Positions 55,224-64,000 of a stretch of DNA of 64,000 bases are shown here, in pieces. Numbering within the stretch: position 1 is the first letter of the stretch; each line of letters opens with the position of its first letter. The position numbers were made by a program, and so were the translations under genes. The notes beneath the pieces were generated by a model. The model was not told the origin of the DNA. It did no database searches and saw only the letters and a list, made by a program, of their open reading frames with translations. The stretch comes from Catillopecten margaritatus gill symbiont (GTDB lineage: Bacteria > Pseudomonadota > Gammaproteobacteria > PS1 > Pseudothioglobaceae): assembly GCA_037956075.1 (NCBI GenBank), contig CP138327.1:806001-870000 (forward strand). Reading direction: 5' to 3'.

Positions 55224-57449
55224 ATGAAGCATTTATTATTATCACTATTTTTATTATTTTCAATTGCCACGCAGGCAGAGGATGAATTGCTACCTGCGGA
55301 TGAGGCGTTTGCGTTTAGTGCCAAGGTGGTTGATAAGCAGATTCTTTTGAATTGGGATATTGCCGAAGGGTATTTCCTTTATAAAGAAAAAATCAAAATT
55401 TCTTCGGACCATTCTAAGCGTTTAGGCGAAGCAAAATTTCCTGTTGCAAAGATTAAAGACGATGAATTTTTTGGCAAAGTCGGAGTTTATCGCAAGAATG
55501 TTAAAGTAAGCGTGCCTGTGCTGGCAGGCGATACCCAATTTATTGTGCTGAATGTGGTGTTTCAAGGGTGTGCAGATTTAGGTGTGTGCTATCCGCCGAT
55601 TACCAAATCAGTAACGCTGAAAGTGGAAGGCAATCGCAAAACATCGTTGGCTGATGATGCGTTCGGGCTGTTTTCCAAGGCAAAATCAACAATGCAATCA
55701 ATGGTTGAAAAAACCGTGTCAATTTCCGACGAACCATTGCGTGCAGATGAAGCGTTTGCGTACTCAGTGAGTGCAATTGATGCGAATACTTTGCGTGCAA
55801 CTTGGAGTGTGCATCCAGAATATTATTTGTATCATAATAAGTTTTTTATTGATGTCAAAGGTGCAGATTTTGGTGAGATTATTTTCCCTAAAGGAAAGAT
55901 AAAAGACGACCCATTATTTGGCAAAGTGGAAGTTTACAAAGGTAATCTCGTGATTGATATTCCACTCAAAAACATTCAAACGGGGCAAATTACCTTTTCG
56001 GCTAAATATCAAGGATGTTGGTTGGGCGGTATTTGCTACCCACCAGTAGAAAAAATCACCGATATTACAATGCCAAAAGCAGGTGAAGTTGTTGAAATGG
56101 TTGTGCCACAAGCACCAATTTCCTCGGTTGCAACCCCAACAAACAGTGCGCCATTAAATGAAGCCGACCAAATTACCGCCTTATTGCAACAAGACAATCT
56201 TTTGTTAGTATTGGTCAGTTTCTTCGGCTTTGGTTTGTTGCTGTCATTAACTCCGTGCGTGTTTCCAATGATTCCAATTTTATCGGGCATTATCGTCGGA
56301 CAAAAAGGCGAAATGACAACCAAAAGAGCGTTAACAATGTCGATTGTATTCGTGCTGGCAATGAGCGTCACTTATTCAATAGCAGGCGTGTTGGCAGGCT
56401 ATTTTGGGGAAAATCTACAAGTATTATTACAAGCCCCCGCAGTTTTGGTAACCTTTAGTGCGATTTTTGTGGCGTTAGCATTTTCAATGTTTGGTTATTA
56501 CGACATTCAATTACCCTCCGCTTTGCAAAACAAAATTACCAGTATCAGTAACAAACAAGAAGGTGGGAGCTTAATCGGCGTTGCCATTATGGGCTTTTTA
56601 TCCGCCCTCATCGTCGGCCCGTGCGTCGCCCCGCCCCTTGCAGGCGCATTGATTTATATCGGACAAACAGGCGACGCCCTACTCGGCGGATTGTCCTTAT
56701 TTGTCATGAGTTTAGGCATGGGTGTACCTCTCTTGTTAATCGGTGCAGGCGTGAGCAAACTACCTAAAGCAGGTGGCTGGATGGATAATGTCAAATATGT
56801 CTTTGGTATTATGATGTTGGGTGTCGCAATTTACCTCTTAGACCGCATCATTTCACCTTTTGTATCGTTAATATTATGGGCGTTACTCTTCACTTTATCG
56901 CCAATTGCAATGGGTGTATTCCAAAAATTAGGCGACACTGCCTCCGCCTTCCAACGCATTTTTAAAGGCATCGGACTACTCGTGCTTATTTATGGATTGT
57001 TACTAGGTGGTTTAGTCGCTCGTGGTGGTGGCGGCGATATGTTTGCCCCTTTATCAAGCTATGGTGTGGGTGCACAAGTCGAAAAAGTCCATATTGCCTT
57101 TAACAAAGTCAAATCCAGTGCCGAATTAGACGCAATACTCGCCAAAGCACAAGCCAACAACCAAATTGTGATGATGGATTTTTACGCCGACTGGTGTATT
57201 TCGTGCAAAGAATTAGAGCGCTTCGTCTTCTCCAACCCCGAAGTCGTCAACCAAATGAAAAATGTCATCGCCCTACAAGCCGATGTTACCGCAAATGACG
57301 AAATTGACCAAGCCCTGATGAAGCGTTTTGAAATTATCGGACCACCAGGAATTTTGTTCTTTAAAGATGGTATTGAAAATCGCTCACAACGCATTGTGGG
57401 TGAAATTGACGCTCAAGGATTTATCACGCATTTGAATAATGCTAGGTAG
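55224..57449 (+). CDS. dsbD: Thiol:disulfide interchange protein DsbD with duplicated N-terminal domain
   Basis: Passes electrons from cytoplasmic thioredoxin across the membrane to periplasmic partners. 741 aa: signal peptide (1-18); two successive alpha-type domains, the first with FQGCADLGVCYPPITK, the second with YQGCWLGGICYPPVEK; eight-helix beta domain with LTPCVFPMIPILSG and VGPCVAPPLAGAL cysteines; gamma thioredoxin domain with DWCISCKELE. E. coli DsbD has one alpha domain (565 aa), so this one carries a duplication. Confidence 0.93.
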   Translation: MKHLLLSLFLLFSIATQAEDELLPADEAFAFSAKVVDKQILLNWDIAEGYFLYKEKIKISSDHSKRLGEAKFPVAKIKDDEFFGKVGVYRKNVKVSVPVLAGDTQFIVLNVVFQGCADLGVCYPPITKSVTLKVEGNRKTSLADDAFGLFSKAKSTMQSMVEKTVSISDEPLRADEAFAYSVSAIDANTLRATWSVHPEYYLYHNKFFIDVKGADFGEIIFPKGKIKDDPLFGKVEVYKGNLVIDIPLKNIQTGQITFSAKYQGCWLGGICYPPVEKITDITMPKAGEVVEMVVPQAPISSVATPTNSAPLNEADQITALLQQDNLLLVLVSFFGFGLLLSLTPCVFPMIPILSGIIVGQKGEMTTKRALTMSIVFVLAMSVTYSIAGVLAGYFGENLQVLLQAPAVLVTFSAIFVALAFSMFGYYDIQLPSALQNKITSISNKQEGGSLIGVAIMGFLSALIVGPCVAPPLAGALIYIGQTGDALLGGLSLFVMSLGMGVPLLLIGAGVSKLPKAGGWMDNVKYVFGIMMLGVAIYLLDRIISPFVSLILWALLFTLSPIAMGVFQKLGDTASAFQRIFKGIGLLVLIYGLLLGGLVARGGGGDMFAPLSSYGVGAQVEKVHIAFNKVKSSAELDAILAKAQANNQIVMMDFYADWCISCKELERFVFSNPEVVNQMKNVIALQADVTANDEIDQALMKRFEIIGPPGILFFKDGIENRSQRIVGEIDAQGFITHLNNAR

Positions 57450-57520
57450 CAGGTAAATACGCTTAACTTCGCCGATATTGGTGGTAAAATTAACCTTTTA
57501 TTCAACAGTATTAACGAACC

Positions 57521-57961
57521 ATGGATATTTTATTACTCAATGGCCCCAACCTAAATATGTTAGGCACACGCGAGCCAGAGCAATATGGTAGCCAAACTTT
57601 AGATAGCATCACCGCTCATCTAAATGCGTTAGCAGTCGATGCAGGCGTAACGCTTGAGCATCATCAGGACAATTCGGAAGTGGGGTTAATTGATAAAGTT
57701 CACGCTGCCAGTCAAAATGGCACAAAATATATCATTATCAATCCTGCGGCGTTCACACATACATCCGTTGCCTTGCGTGATGCAATATTGGCAGTCGGCA
57801 TTGCATTTACAGAAGTGCATTTGTCAAATGTGTATAAACGAGAAGCGTTTCGCAAACACTCTTATTTTTCAGACATCGCAGAAGGTGTCATTTCAGGTTT
57901 CGGTGCACAAGGCTATGAGTTTGCACTCGATGCAGCAATTAAATATATCAAGGAGCATTAA
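57521..57961 (+). CDS. aroQ: 3-dehydroquinate dehydratase, type II
   Basis: Third shikimate-pathway step. 146 aa, [17 protein letters not shown] (catalytic Arg/Tyr loop), [18 protein letters not shown] (catalytic His) and [18 protein letters not shown]. It starts the run aroQ-accB-accC; accB begins 3 bp later. Confidence 0.97.
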   Translation: MDILLLNGPNLNMLGTREPEQYGSQTLDSITAHLNALAVDAGVTLEHHQDNSEVGLIDKVHAASQNGTKYIIINPAAFTHTSVALRDAILAVGIAFTEVHLSNVYKREAFRKHSYFSDIAEGVISGFGAQGYEFALDAAIKYIKEH

Positions 57962-57963
57962 AA

Positions 57964-58410
57964 ATGGACATTCGTAAAGTAAAAAAACTAATGGAATTGT
58001 TAGAAGAATCTAACATGGCAGAAATTGAAATCACAGAAGGTGAGGAGTCAATTCGTATTTCTCGTTATGGCGATACACCAGTTGCAGCAGCCCCTATGCA
58101 AATGGCGGCACCGATTGCAGCGGCGCCAGTTGCAGTGACTACAACACCTGCTGAGGCGGTGGCACCTACGATTGATGGACATCCGATTACTTCGCCAATG
58201 GTGGGGACTTTTTACGGGGCGGCATCACCAACTTCTGATGTGTTCACAAAAGTTGGACAGCATGTTAATCAAGGAGATACGATTTGTATCATTGAAGCGA
58301 TGAAAATTATGAACCAAATTGAAGCAGATCAATCTGGCACAGTAACGGAAATATTGTGTAAAGACGGTGATGCGGTTGAATTTGGACAAACTTTGGTTGT
58401 TATAAAATAA
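57964..58410 (+). CDS. accB: Biotin carboxyl carrier protein
   Basis: Carrier of acetyl-CoA carboxylase in fatty acid synthesis. 148 aa; an Ala/Pro-rich linker (about 38-70) leads to the biotinyl domain, with biotin-accepting Lys114 in EAMKIMNQ. Overlaps accC by one base. Confidence 0.97.
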   Translation: MDIRKVKKLMELLEESNMAEIEITEGEESIRISRYGDTPVAAAPMQMAAPIAAAPVAVTTTPAEAVAPTIDGHPITSPMVGTFYGAASPTSDVFTKVGQHVNQGDTICIIEAMKIMNQIEADQSGTVTEILCKDGDAVEFGQTLVVIK

Positions 58411-59762
58411 TGAATAAAATTAATAAAGTATTAATCGCCAATCGGGGCGAAATTGCCTTGCGTATTTTGCGTGCTTGCAAGGAACTCGGCATCAAAACTG
58501 TTGCCGTGTATTCAACGGCAGACAAGGATTTGAAGCATGTGCGTTTAGCGGATGAAGCGGTTTGTATTGGTCCGCCGCCGTCAACAGACAGTTATTTGAA
58601 CATTCCCGCCTTGATTGCGGCAGCGGAAGTAACGCATGCGGATGCGATTCATCCTGGCTATGGTTTTTTGTCTGAAAATGCAGATTTTGCCCAACGAGTT
58701 GAGGAAAGTGGTTTTATTTTTATTGGCCCTCGTGCGAGTAATATTCGGGTGATGGGTGATAAAGTTGAGGCAATTAAAGCCATGCAAAAATCAGGTGTGC
58801 CTTGTGTGCCGGGTTCAGATGGTGGGTTGGGCGATGACGATGCGACGAATATTGCGATGGCAAATAAAATCGGTTTTCCGATTATTATTAAAGCATCGGG
58901 TGGAGGTGGTGGTCGTGGTATGCAAGTGGTGGAAAAAGAATCTGATTTGCTTGCTGCGGTTGAACTTGCTAAGACTGAAGGCTTAAGTTTTTTCGGCAAT
59001 GCAGAAGTGTATATGGAAAAATTCCTAACCACACCCCGCCATGTTGAAATTCAAATATTAGCCGATGAACACGGCAGTGCTGTGCATCTCGGTGAGCGCG
59101 ATTGTTCAATGCAACGCCGTCATCAAAAAGTGGTAGAAGAAGCCCCTGCACCCGGTGTTACCCCTGAATTGCGTAATAAAATCGGTGCAGTTTGTGCCGA
59201 TGCCTGTAAGGCAATTAACTATCGTGGTGCGGGCACTTTTGAGTTTTTATTTGAGAATAATGAATTTTATTTCATCGAAATGAACACCCGTGTACAGGTG
59301 GAGCACCCCGTAACAGAAATGATTACGGGAATTGACATCGTGCGTGAACAAATTATGATTGCCGATGGACAAAAATTGTCATTTACACAAGACGATGTAC
59401 AAATTAAAGGTTTTTCCATTGAGTGTCGTATCAACGCCGAAGACCCAAATAATTTTATGCCCTCACCAGGTAAAATCACCCAATTCCACGCCGCAGGCGG
59501 TTTAGGCGTGCGTGTAGATAGCCATGTGTATAACGGCTATTCCGTGCCACCCCACTACGACTCAATGATTGGCAAACTCATCACTTTTGCCGACACCCGT
59601 ATCGGTGCGATTATCAAAATGCAAAATGCGTTGGATGAAATGGTGATTGACGGTATTAAGACAAATATCCCTTTGCAAGCACGCATTATGGAAGATGAAA
59701 CTTTCCGCAAAGGTGGAATGAATATCCATTATTTAGAGAAAATGTTGGGAGAATCGCACTGA
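58410..59762 (+). CDS. accC: Biotin carboxylase
   Basis: ATP-grasp subunit of acetyl-CoA carboxylase that carboxylates biotin. 450 aa with [17 protein letters not shown] start, [11 protein letters not shown] nucleotide loop, and [15 protein letters not shown] active-site strand. Overlaps accB and argC by one base each (TAATG, TGATG). Confidence 0.98.
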   Translation: MNKINKVLIANRGEIALRILRACKELGIKTVAVYSTADKDLKHVRLADEAVCIGPPPSTDSYLNIPALIAAAEVTHADAIHPGYGFLSENADFAQRVEESGFIFIGPRASNIRVMGDKVEAIKAMQKSGVPCVPGSDGGLGDDDATNIAMANKIGFPIIIKASGGGGGRGMQVVEKESDLLAAVELAKTEGLSFFGNAEVYMEKFLTTPRHVEIQILADEHGSAVHLGERDCSMQRRHQKVVEEAPAPGVTPELRNKIGAVCADACKAINYRGAGTFEFLFENNEFYFIEMNTRVQVEHPVTEMITGIDIVREQIMIADGQKLSFTQDDVQIKGFSIECRINAEDPNNFMPSPGKITQFHAAGGLGVRVDSHVYNGYSVPPHYDSMIGKLITFADTRIGAIIKMQNALDEMVIDGIKTNIPLQARIMEDETFRKGGMNIHYLEKMLGESH

Positions 59763-60793
59763 TGATTAAAGTAGGCATCATTGGTGGCACAGGTTATACG
59801 GGTGTTGAGTTAATGCGCCTTTTACACAACCATCCGCAAGCACAAGTGATTGCCATTAGTTCGCGCTCAGAAGCTGGACAACGAGTGGATGCGATGTTTC
59901 CGTCTTTGGCGGGGCAATCGGATTTAGTTTTTTCAAAGCCTAATGATGCGATTTTAGATACTTGTGATGTGATATTTTTTGCCACACCACACGGCGTGGC
60001 AATGGAAAATGCAGGTGCATTTGTTGAAAAAGGCATTAAGGTAATTGACTTGGGTGCGGATTTTCGCTTGAATGATAAGCAAGAATATCAAAAATGGTAC
60101 GGTTTAGAGCATACGCAGGGTGATTTGTTAGCGGAGGCTGTTTATGGATTGTGCGAGATTAATCGTGAGCAGATTAAAGATGCGAGGTTGATTGCCAATC
60201 CAGGCTGTTATCCAACCGCAATTCAGCTGGGCTTGAAGCCACTCATTGACAATAAATTAATTGATTTATCCACCATTATTGCCGATTGTAAATCAGGTGT
60301 GAGCGGTGCAGGTCGTGGGGCAAATCAAGCAACACTTTTATGTGAAGCGAGTGAATCATTCAAGGCGTATGGCGTGGGCGGACATCGTCATTATCCAGAG
60401 ATTAAGCAAGAATTAACTTTATTATCAGGCGAGAATGTCGGGCTGACTTTTGTGCCACATTTAGTACCAATGATTCGCGGGATGGAGGTTACTTTGTATG
60501 TTGATTTATTAGACAGCGATGTGGATGTGCAATCGGTGTTTGAAAAATGCTATAAAAACGAGAAGTTCGTAACTGTATTAAATACAGGAATTACCCCTGA
60601 AACACGCAGTGTAAAATCATCTAACTTTTGCCAAATCGGCGTGCAAAAAGCCCCTGATGGTAATAAATTGATTGTAATGTCGGTGATTGACAATCTTGTG
60701 AAAGGTGCGTCAGGTCAAGCGATTCAAAATATGAATCTACTATTTGGGCTTAATGAGGATTTGGGCCTAGAACAGATTGGTTTATTGCCTTAA
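59762..60793 (+). CDS. argC: N-acetyl-gamma-glutamyl-phosphate reductase
   Basis: Third step of arginine synthesis. 343 aa; NADP-binding [17 protein letters not shown], catalytic Cys in [13 protein letters not shown] and His in [12 protein letters not shown]. Joined to accC by TGATG. Confidence 0.97.
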   Translation: MIKVGIIGGTGYTGVELMRLLHNHPQAQVIAISSRSEAGQRVDAMFPSLAGQSDLVFSKPNDAILDTCDVIFFATPHGVAMENAGAFVEKGIKVIDLGADFRLNDKQEYQKWYGLEHTQGDLLAEAVYGLCEINREQIKDARLIANPGCYPTAIQLGLKPLIDNKLIDLSTIIADCKSGVSGAGRGANQATLLCEASESFKAYGVGGHRHYPEIKQELTLLSGENVGLTFVPHLVPMIRGMEVTLYVDLLDSDVDVQSVFEKCYKNEKFVTVLNTGITPETRSVKSSNFCQIGVQKAPDGNKLIVMSVIDNLVKGASGQAIQNMNLLFGLNEDLGLEQIGLLP

Positions 60794-60804
60794 AAGGAGA
60801 AAAA

Positions 60805-61161
60805 ATGATGGAAGCAGCACAAGTATTAGAAGAAGCCGATATTATTTTTAGCGACAATGCCGCTAAAAAAGTATCTGACCTCATTGTGGAAGAAAAAAAC
60901 AATAAGTTGAAATTGCGCGTTTATATCACTGGTGGTGGTTGTTCGGGTTTTTCGTACGGTTTCACTTTTGACGATAAACAAAAAGAAGGTGACTCAGGGG
61001 TGGAAAAAAATGGCGTACAATTAGTCGTTGACCCGATGAGTTATCAGTATTTAATTGGTGCAACGGTTGATTATTTGGAAGATTTACAAGGGGCGCGTTT
61101 TATTATTCACAATCCAAATGCTAAAACCACTTGTGGTTGTGGCTCATCTTTTTCGGTGTAA
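60805..61161 (+). CDS. erpA: Iron-sulfur cluster insertion protein ErpA
   Basis: A-type carrier delivering Fe-S clusters. 118 aa; the three ligand cysteines are in [11 protein letters not shown] and TTCGCGSSF. Strong site AAAGGAGAAAAA precedes the ATG. Relevant to the Fe-S proteins AprB and others (inference). Confidence 0.92.
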   Translation: MMEAAQVLEEADIIFSDNAAKKVSDLIVEEKNNKLKLRVYITGGGCSGFSYGFTFDDKQKEGDSGVEKNGVQLVVDPMSYQYLIGATVDYLEDLQGARFIIHNPNAKTTCGCGSSFSV

Positions 61162-61164
61162 ATT

Positions 61165-62301
61165 ATGATTGAATACATCCCTGGCTTAGCAGGCGTCCCA
61201 GCAACAGAATCAGCAATCTCTTCGATTGATGGCAAGAATGGCATCTTGGCATATCGTGGGTATTCAATTGAAGATTTGGTTAAAAATAGTTCATTTGAAG
61301 AAGTGGCAATGTTGTTAAGAGATGGCGAGTTACCGACGGCTGATGAGTTGGTAGATTTTAACAAAGTATTGCATGAGCGTTATGAAGTGAAACGCGATAT
61401 TCGTCATATGATGTGGGCATTGCCAGCGAATGGGCATCCGATGGATGTGTTGCAAACGGCGATTGCGTCGATGGCAACTTTTTATCCTGATGCGGGTGCG
61501 GAGGACCCAGACTCGGCTTATACACAGAGTGCATTGACGAAAATTATTGCCAATATGTCCACTTTAGTGGCGATGTGGGCACGGATTTCAGTGGGTTATG
61601 ACCCGATTCCGCCGAGTAAAGAAATGTCCTATGCTAAAAACTTTTTAACGATGTCATTTGGTGAGGAGCCAGATGATGACATTGTGCAATTGTTTGATGC
61701 TTGTCTGATTTTGCACGCTGAGCATACGATTAATGCCAGCACTTTTTCGGCAATGGTAACGGCTTCTACACTGGCAAATCCATTTGCGTCGGTGTCGGCG
61801 GCAGTCGGCACTTTGGCAGGCTCGTTGCATGGGGGTGCGAATGAAGATGTGTTGAATATGTTGGATGAGATTGGTGATGCGAAAAATGTGCGTGGATATA
61901 TCGAAAATCGCTTGAAAAATAAGCAGGTGATTTGGGGAATGGGACATAGAGAATATAGCATTAAAGACCCACGGGCAACGATTTTGCAGGGAATGATGCT
62001 GGCGTATGTGAAGAAAACCAATATGGTGCTTTCTCAGCGTTTTGAAACAGCGTTGGAAGTGGAGCGAGTTTGTGAAGAATTGTTAAGTAGCAAGGGTGTT
62101 TATCCAAATGTGGATTTTTATTCGGGCATTTTATATACCGAGATTTTCAAAATTCCAAGGAAATACTTCACCCCGATTTTTGCGATGGCGCGTTCCGCGG
62201 GTTGGGCAGCGCATTGGCACGAGCAAGTGGCGCATAACCGAATTTTCAGACCGACACAGATTTATACAGGTGCGGATTTTAGAGATTACCCAAAAAAATA
62301 A
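61165..62301 (+). CDS. gltA: Citrate synthase (short form)
   Basis: Condenses acetyl-CoA with oxaloacetate. 378 aa with catalytic motifs [40 protein letters not shown] and DFYSGILY. The opening [29 protein letters not shown] is that of the shorter, dimeric or archaeal/cyanobacterial-like branch rather than the 427-aa E. coli GltA. A 2-methylcitrate synthase activity cannot be excluded. Stop shares a base with ubiE start. Confidence 0.88.
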   Translation: MIEYIPGLAGVPATESAISSIDGKNGILAYRGYSIEDLVKNSSFEEVAMLLRDGELPTADELVDFNKVLHERYEVKRDIRHMMWALPANGHPMDVLQTAIASMATFYPDAGAEDPDSAYTQSALTKIIANMSTLVAMWARISVGYDPIPPSKEMSYAKNFLTMSFGEEPDDDIVQLFDACLILHAEHTINASTFSAMVTASTLANPFASVSAAVGTLAGSLHGGANEDVLNMLDEIGDAKNVRGYIENRLKNKQVIWGMGHREYSIKDPRATILQGMMLAYVKKTNMVLSQRFETALEVERVCEELLSSKGVYPNVDFYSGILYTEIFKIPRKYFTPIFAMARSAGWAAHWHEQVAHNRIFRPTQIYTGADFRDYPKK

Positions 62302-63044
62302 TGATGGAAAATACAACACATTTTGGCTTCAAAGAAGTTGTTACTGAAGAAAAACAAAGTATGGTGCGAGGCGTTTTTGACTCGGTTGCCAGTAAATATG
62401 ACTTGATGAATGATGTGCTGTCGTTTGGTGCACATCGTTTGTGGAAGCATTATACGATTAGTGCGTCGAATGTTAAAGCGGGTGACAAGGTATTGGACAT
62501 TGCAGGGGGGACGGGGGATTTAGCTCGTGCTTTCAAGAAAAAAGTGGGTGATACGGGGCAAGTGGTACTGTCTGATATTAATGCGGCGATGTTGAGCGAG
62601 GGGCGTAAAAACTTGATTGACAAAGGCGTGCCAGGGGTGGAGTTTGTGCAACTGAGTGGCGAACAAATTCCGTTTACGGATAATACTTTTGATTGTGTCT
62701 CGATTGCTTTTGGTTTGCGCAATGTAACGGATAAAGACCAGTGCATTAGAGAAATGCATCGTGTTTTAAAGCCGGGTGGCTGTATGTTGATTTTGGAATT
62801 TTCAAAAACGGACATTGCTTTATTGGAAAAATTCTACGATTTTTATTCTTTCAGCGTAATGCCAAAACTCGGAAAAATCATTGCCAATGACGAAGAATCT
62901 TATCAATATCTCGCCGAATCCATCCGCAAACATCCTGATCAAGAAACACTCAAACAAATGTCGCTAGATGCAGGCTTCGCTTTATGCGAATATCACAATT
63001 TATCAGGCGGTATTGTCGCCCTGCACAAAGGTATTAAGCAATAA
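62301..63044 (+). CDS. ubiE: Ubiquinone/menaquinone methyltransferase UbiE
   Basis: SAM-dependent C-methylation in quinone synthesis. 247 aa; [16 protein letters not shown] is the SAM motif, and [31 protein letters not shown] is diagnostic of UbiE/COQ5. Two ATGs (62301, 62304). First of ubiE-ubiJ-ubiB. Confidence 0.96.
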   Translation: MMENTTHFGFKEVVTEEKQSMVRGVFDSVASKYDLMNDVLSFGAHRLWKHYTISASNVKAGDKVLDIAGGTGDLARAFKKKVGDTGQVVLSDINAAMLSEGRKNLIDKGVPGVEFVQLSGEQIPFTDNTFDCVSIAFGLRNVTDKDQCIREMHRVLKPGGCMLILEFSKTDIALLEKFYDFYSFSVMPKLGKIIANDEESYQYLAESIRKHPDQETLKQMSLDAGFALCEYHNLSGGIVALHKGIKQ

Positions 63045-63520
63045 TGCAAGCCGTTATCTTGGAGCGTGCGTTAAATTTTTTATTGGAAACGCACCCAATC
63101 AATATTCAGCCATTAGACGGCAAAACCGTGCATTTTTCTTTGCAAGATTTTCCACTGGAGGTTAATTTTATTTGCACCAATAACCGTATTTTTGTAACCA
63201 CGGATACCAGTACAAAAGCCGATGTCGATGTCAAACTTCAAGCAAATGTTTTTTTAGCCTTATTTCAAGGAGAAGACTTAACCGAATTATTAAGACAAGA
63301 CAAAATCGTCATTCACGGTGATGTCAAAACTGCACAATTATTGGTCGATTTATTACAACAAGTGGAGATTGATTTGGAAGAATTATTGTCTAAATATACG
63401 GGCGATATTGTGGCTCACCAAGTTGGAAAACTGGCAAAAAAATTCAAATCATCAGACAATCCGCTAGCGTCAATTAAAAATGACATTACCAATCTTCTCA
63501 TCCGTCCAGAGATTAAATAA
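63044..63520 (+). CDS. ubiJ: Ubiquinone biosynthesis accessory factor UbiJ
   Basis: SCP2-like lipid-binding scaffold of the soluble Ubi complex. 158 aa: hydrophobic-ligand fold at the N-terminus ([39 protein letters not shown]) and an Asp-rich helical end. Position between ubiE and ubiB is the strongest evidence, with one-base overlaps on both sides. Confidence 0.9.
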   Translation: MQAVILERALNFLLETHPINIQPLDGKTVHFSLQDFPLEVNFICTNNRIFVTTDTSTKADVDVKLQANVFLALFQGEDLTELLRQDKIVIHGDVKTAQLLVDLLQQVEIDLEELLSKYTGDIVAHQVGKLAKKFKSSDNPLASIKNDITNLLIRPEIK

Positions 63521-64000
63521 TGCGTAACTCCCTCAGAGCCTTTAAAATTTTTCGTGTTTTAACGCATTATCGCATCGATGCATTGATGTTTTCAGCATCT
63601 TTTCTAAAGAAATTTAAGCCTTTACTTTATCTTAATCCGTGGCATTATATCCCTAGAATAAACCGTAGTAGAGGTGAACGCATCCGCTTGGCACTGGAAG
63701 AATTAGGGCCAATTTTTATTAAATTTGGACAAACTTTATCAACCCGTCGTGATTTATTGCCAGATGATATTGGCGATGAATTGGCAAAATTGCAGGACGC
63801 TTGCCCACCATTTGACAGCACCGAAGCCAAGACGATGATTGAGCACTCACTCGGTGATAGCGTTGAAAAATTGTTCAAACAATTTGACAGTGCACCACTT
63901 GCCAGTGCATCAATTGCACAGGTGCATACTGCCATCACTCATGAGGGCGATGAAGTGGTGGTTAAGGTGGTGCGACCAGGTATTGAGGCAATTATTAAGC
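63520..64000 (+). CDS. ubiB: Ubiquinone biosynthesis regulatory kinase-like UbiB, 5' part
   Basis: Starts TAATG at the ubiJ stop and runs off the window end. About 160 residues are visible: [29 protein letters not shown] (the KxGQ motif of ABC1/ADCK kinases, here KFGQ) and [15 protein letters not shown] (Ala-rich nucleotide loop), then [15 protein letters not shown] with the conserved Lys. Atypical kinase/ATPase needed for ubiquinone synthesis. The rest of the gene lies beyond 64000. Confidence 0.93.
   Translation, partial: MRNSLRAFKIFRVLTHYRIDALMFSASFLKKFKPLLYLNPWHYIPRINRSRGERIRLALEELGPIFIKFGQTLSTRRDLLPDDIGDELAKLQDACPPFDSTEAKTMIEHSLGDSVEKLFKQFDSAPLASASIAQVHTAITHEGDEVVVKVVRPGIEAIIK

Overview
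The window looks like chromosome of a sulfur-oxidising gammaproteobacterium of the SUP05 / Candidatus Thioglobus / Bathymodiolus-thiotroph kind. Grounds: an AT-rich genome with gammaproteobacterial housekeeping genes; a sat + aprM-aprB-aprA set read in the sulfite-to-sulfate direction with AprM as membrane partner; an SQR-type flavoprotein; and a pyrophosphate-type phosphofructokinase, which thiotrophic symbionts use in a modified Calvin cycle. The placement is inferred from gene content; no rRNA or tRNA gene was seen.

Layout. 1-5 kb: a LolCDE/MacB-like ABC pair, a small secreted DUF2141 protein, cysS and two small phosphatases. 5-9.2 kb: PPi-PFK, an unrecognised 386-aa protein, and a three-gene minus-strand cluster containing a SlyD-like FKBP. 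9.4-14 kb: sat-aprMBA (minus strand). 14.2-21 kb: lptA/lptC, thiE, an AddA/RecB-like helicase-nuclease, argS. 21-25 kb: a defence cluster, with a RelE-like toxin and RHH antitoxin directly heading an mcrB - 56-aa ORF - mcrC operon that overlaps argS. 25.3-33.6 kb: polA, a ZnuC-like ATPase, a PLD-fold nuclease-like protein, topA, smg, dprA. 33.7-36.1 kb: rpmH-rnpA-yidD-yidC. 36.1-40 kb: a repeat-rich spacer, then five overlapping genes (TauD-like dioxygenase, a pentapeptide-repeat protein with a 30-bp tandem array broken by a 1-nt deletion, ampD, kdsC, MGMT-like). 40-46.9 kb: the complete atpIBEFHAGDC operon (minus strand). 47-52.3 kb: SQR, recN, nadK, grpE, adk. 52.3-54.1 kb: a 166-bp MITE-like palindromic element, a frameshifted ada, and tag. 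54.1-64 kb: a two-domain thioredoxin protein and dsbD, then aroQ, accB, accC, argC, erpA, citrate synthase, ubiE, ubiJ and the 5' part of ubiB in tight succession.

How it works together. SQR feeds electrons from sulfide into the quinone pool. AprMBA and Sat oxidise sulfite to sulfate with substrate-level ATP formation, and the F1Fo synthase makes ATP from the resulting proton gradient. PPi-PFK links pyrophosphate to sugar-phosphate metabolism. UbiE/J/B supply the quinone carrier. The rest is mostly core replication, repair, envelope and biosynthesis.

The least ordinary parts are the TA-headed McrBC operon with its hidden 56-aa ORF, the pentapeptide array with its single-base frameshift, the long-inverted-repeat element at 52.4 kb with a diverged relative at 25.2 kb, a family of small inverted repeats starting TGTCATTCCGAGCG, and the broken ada gene.
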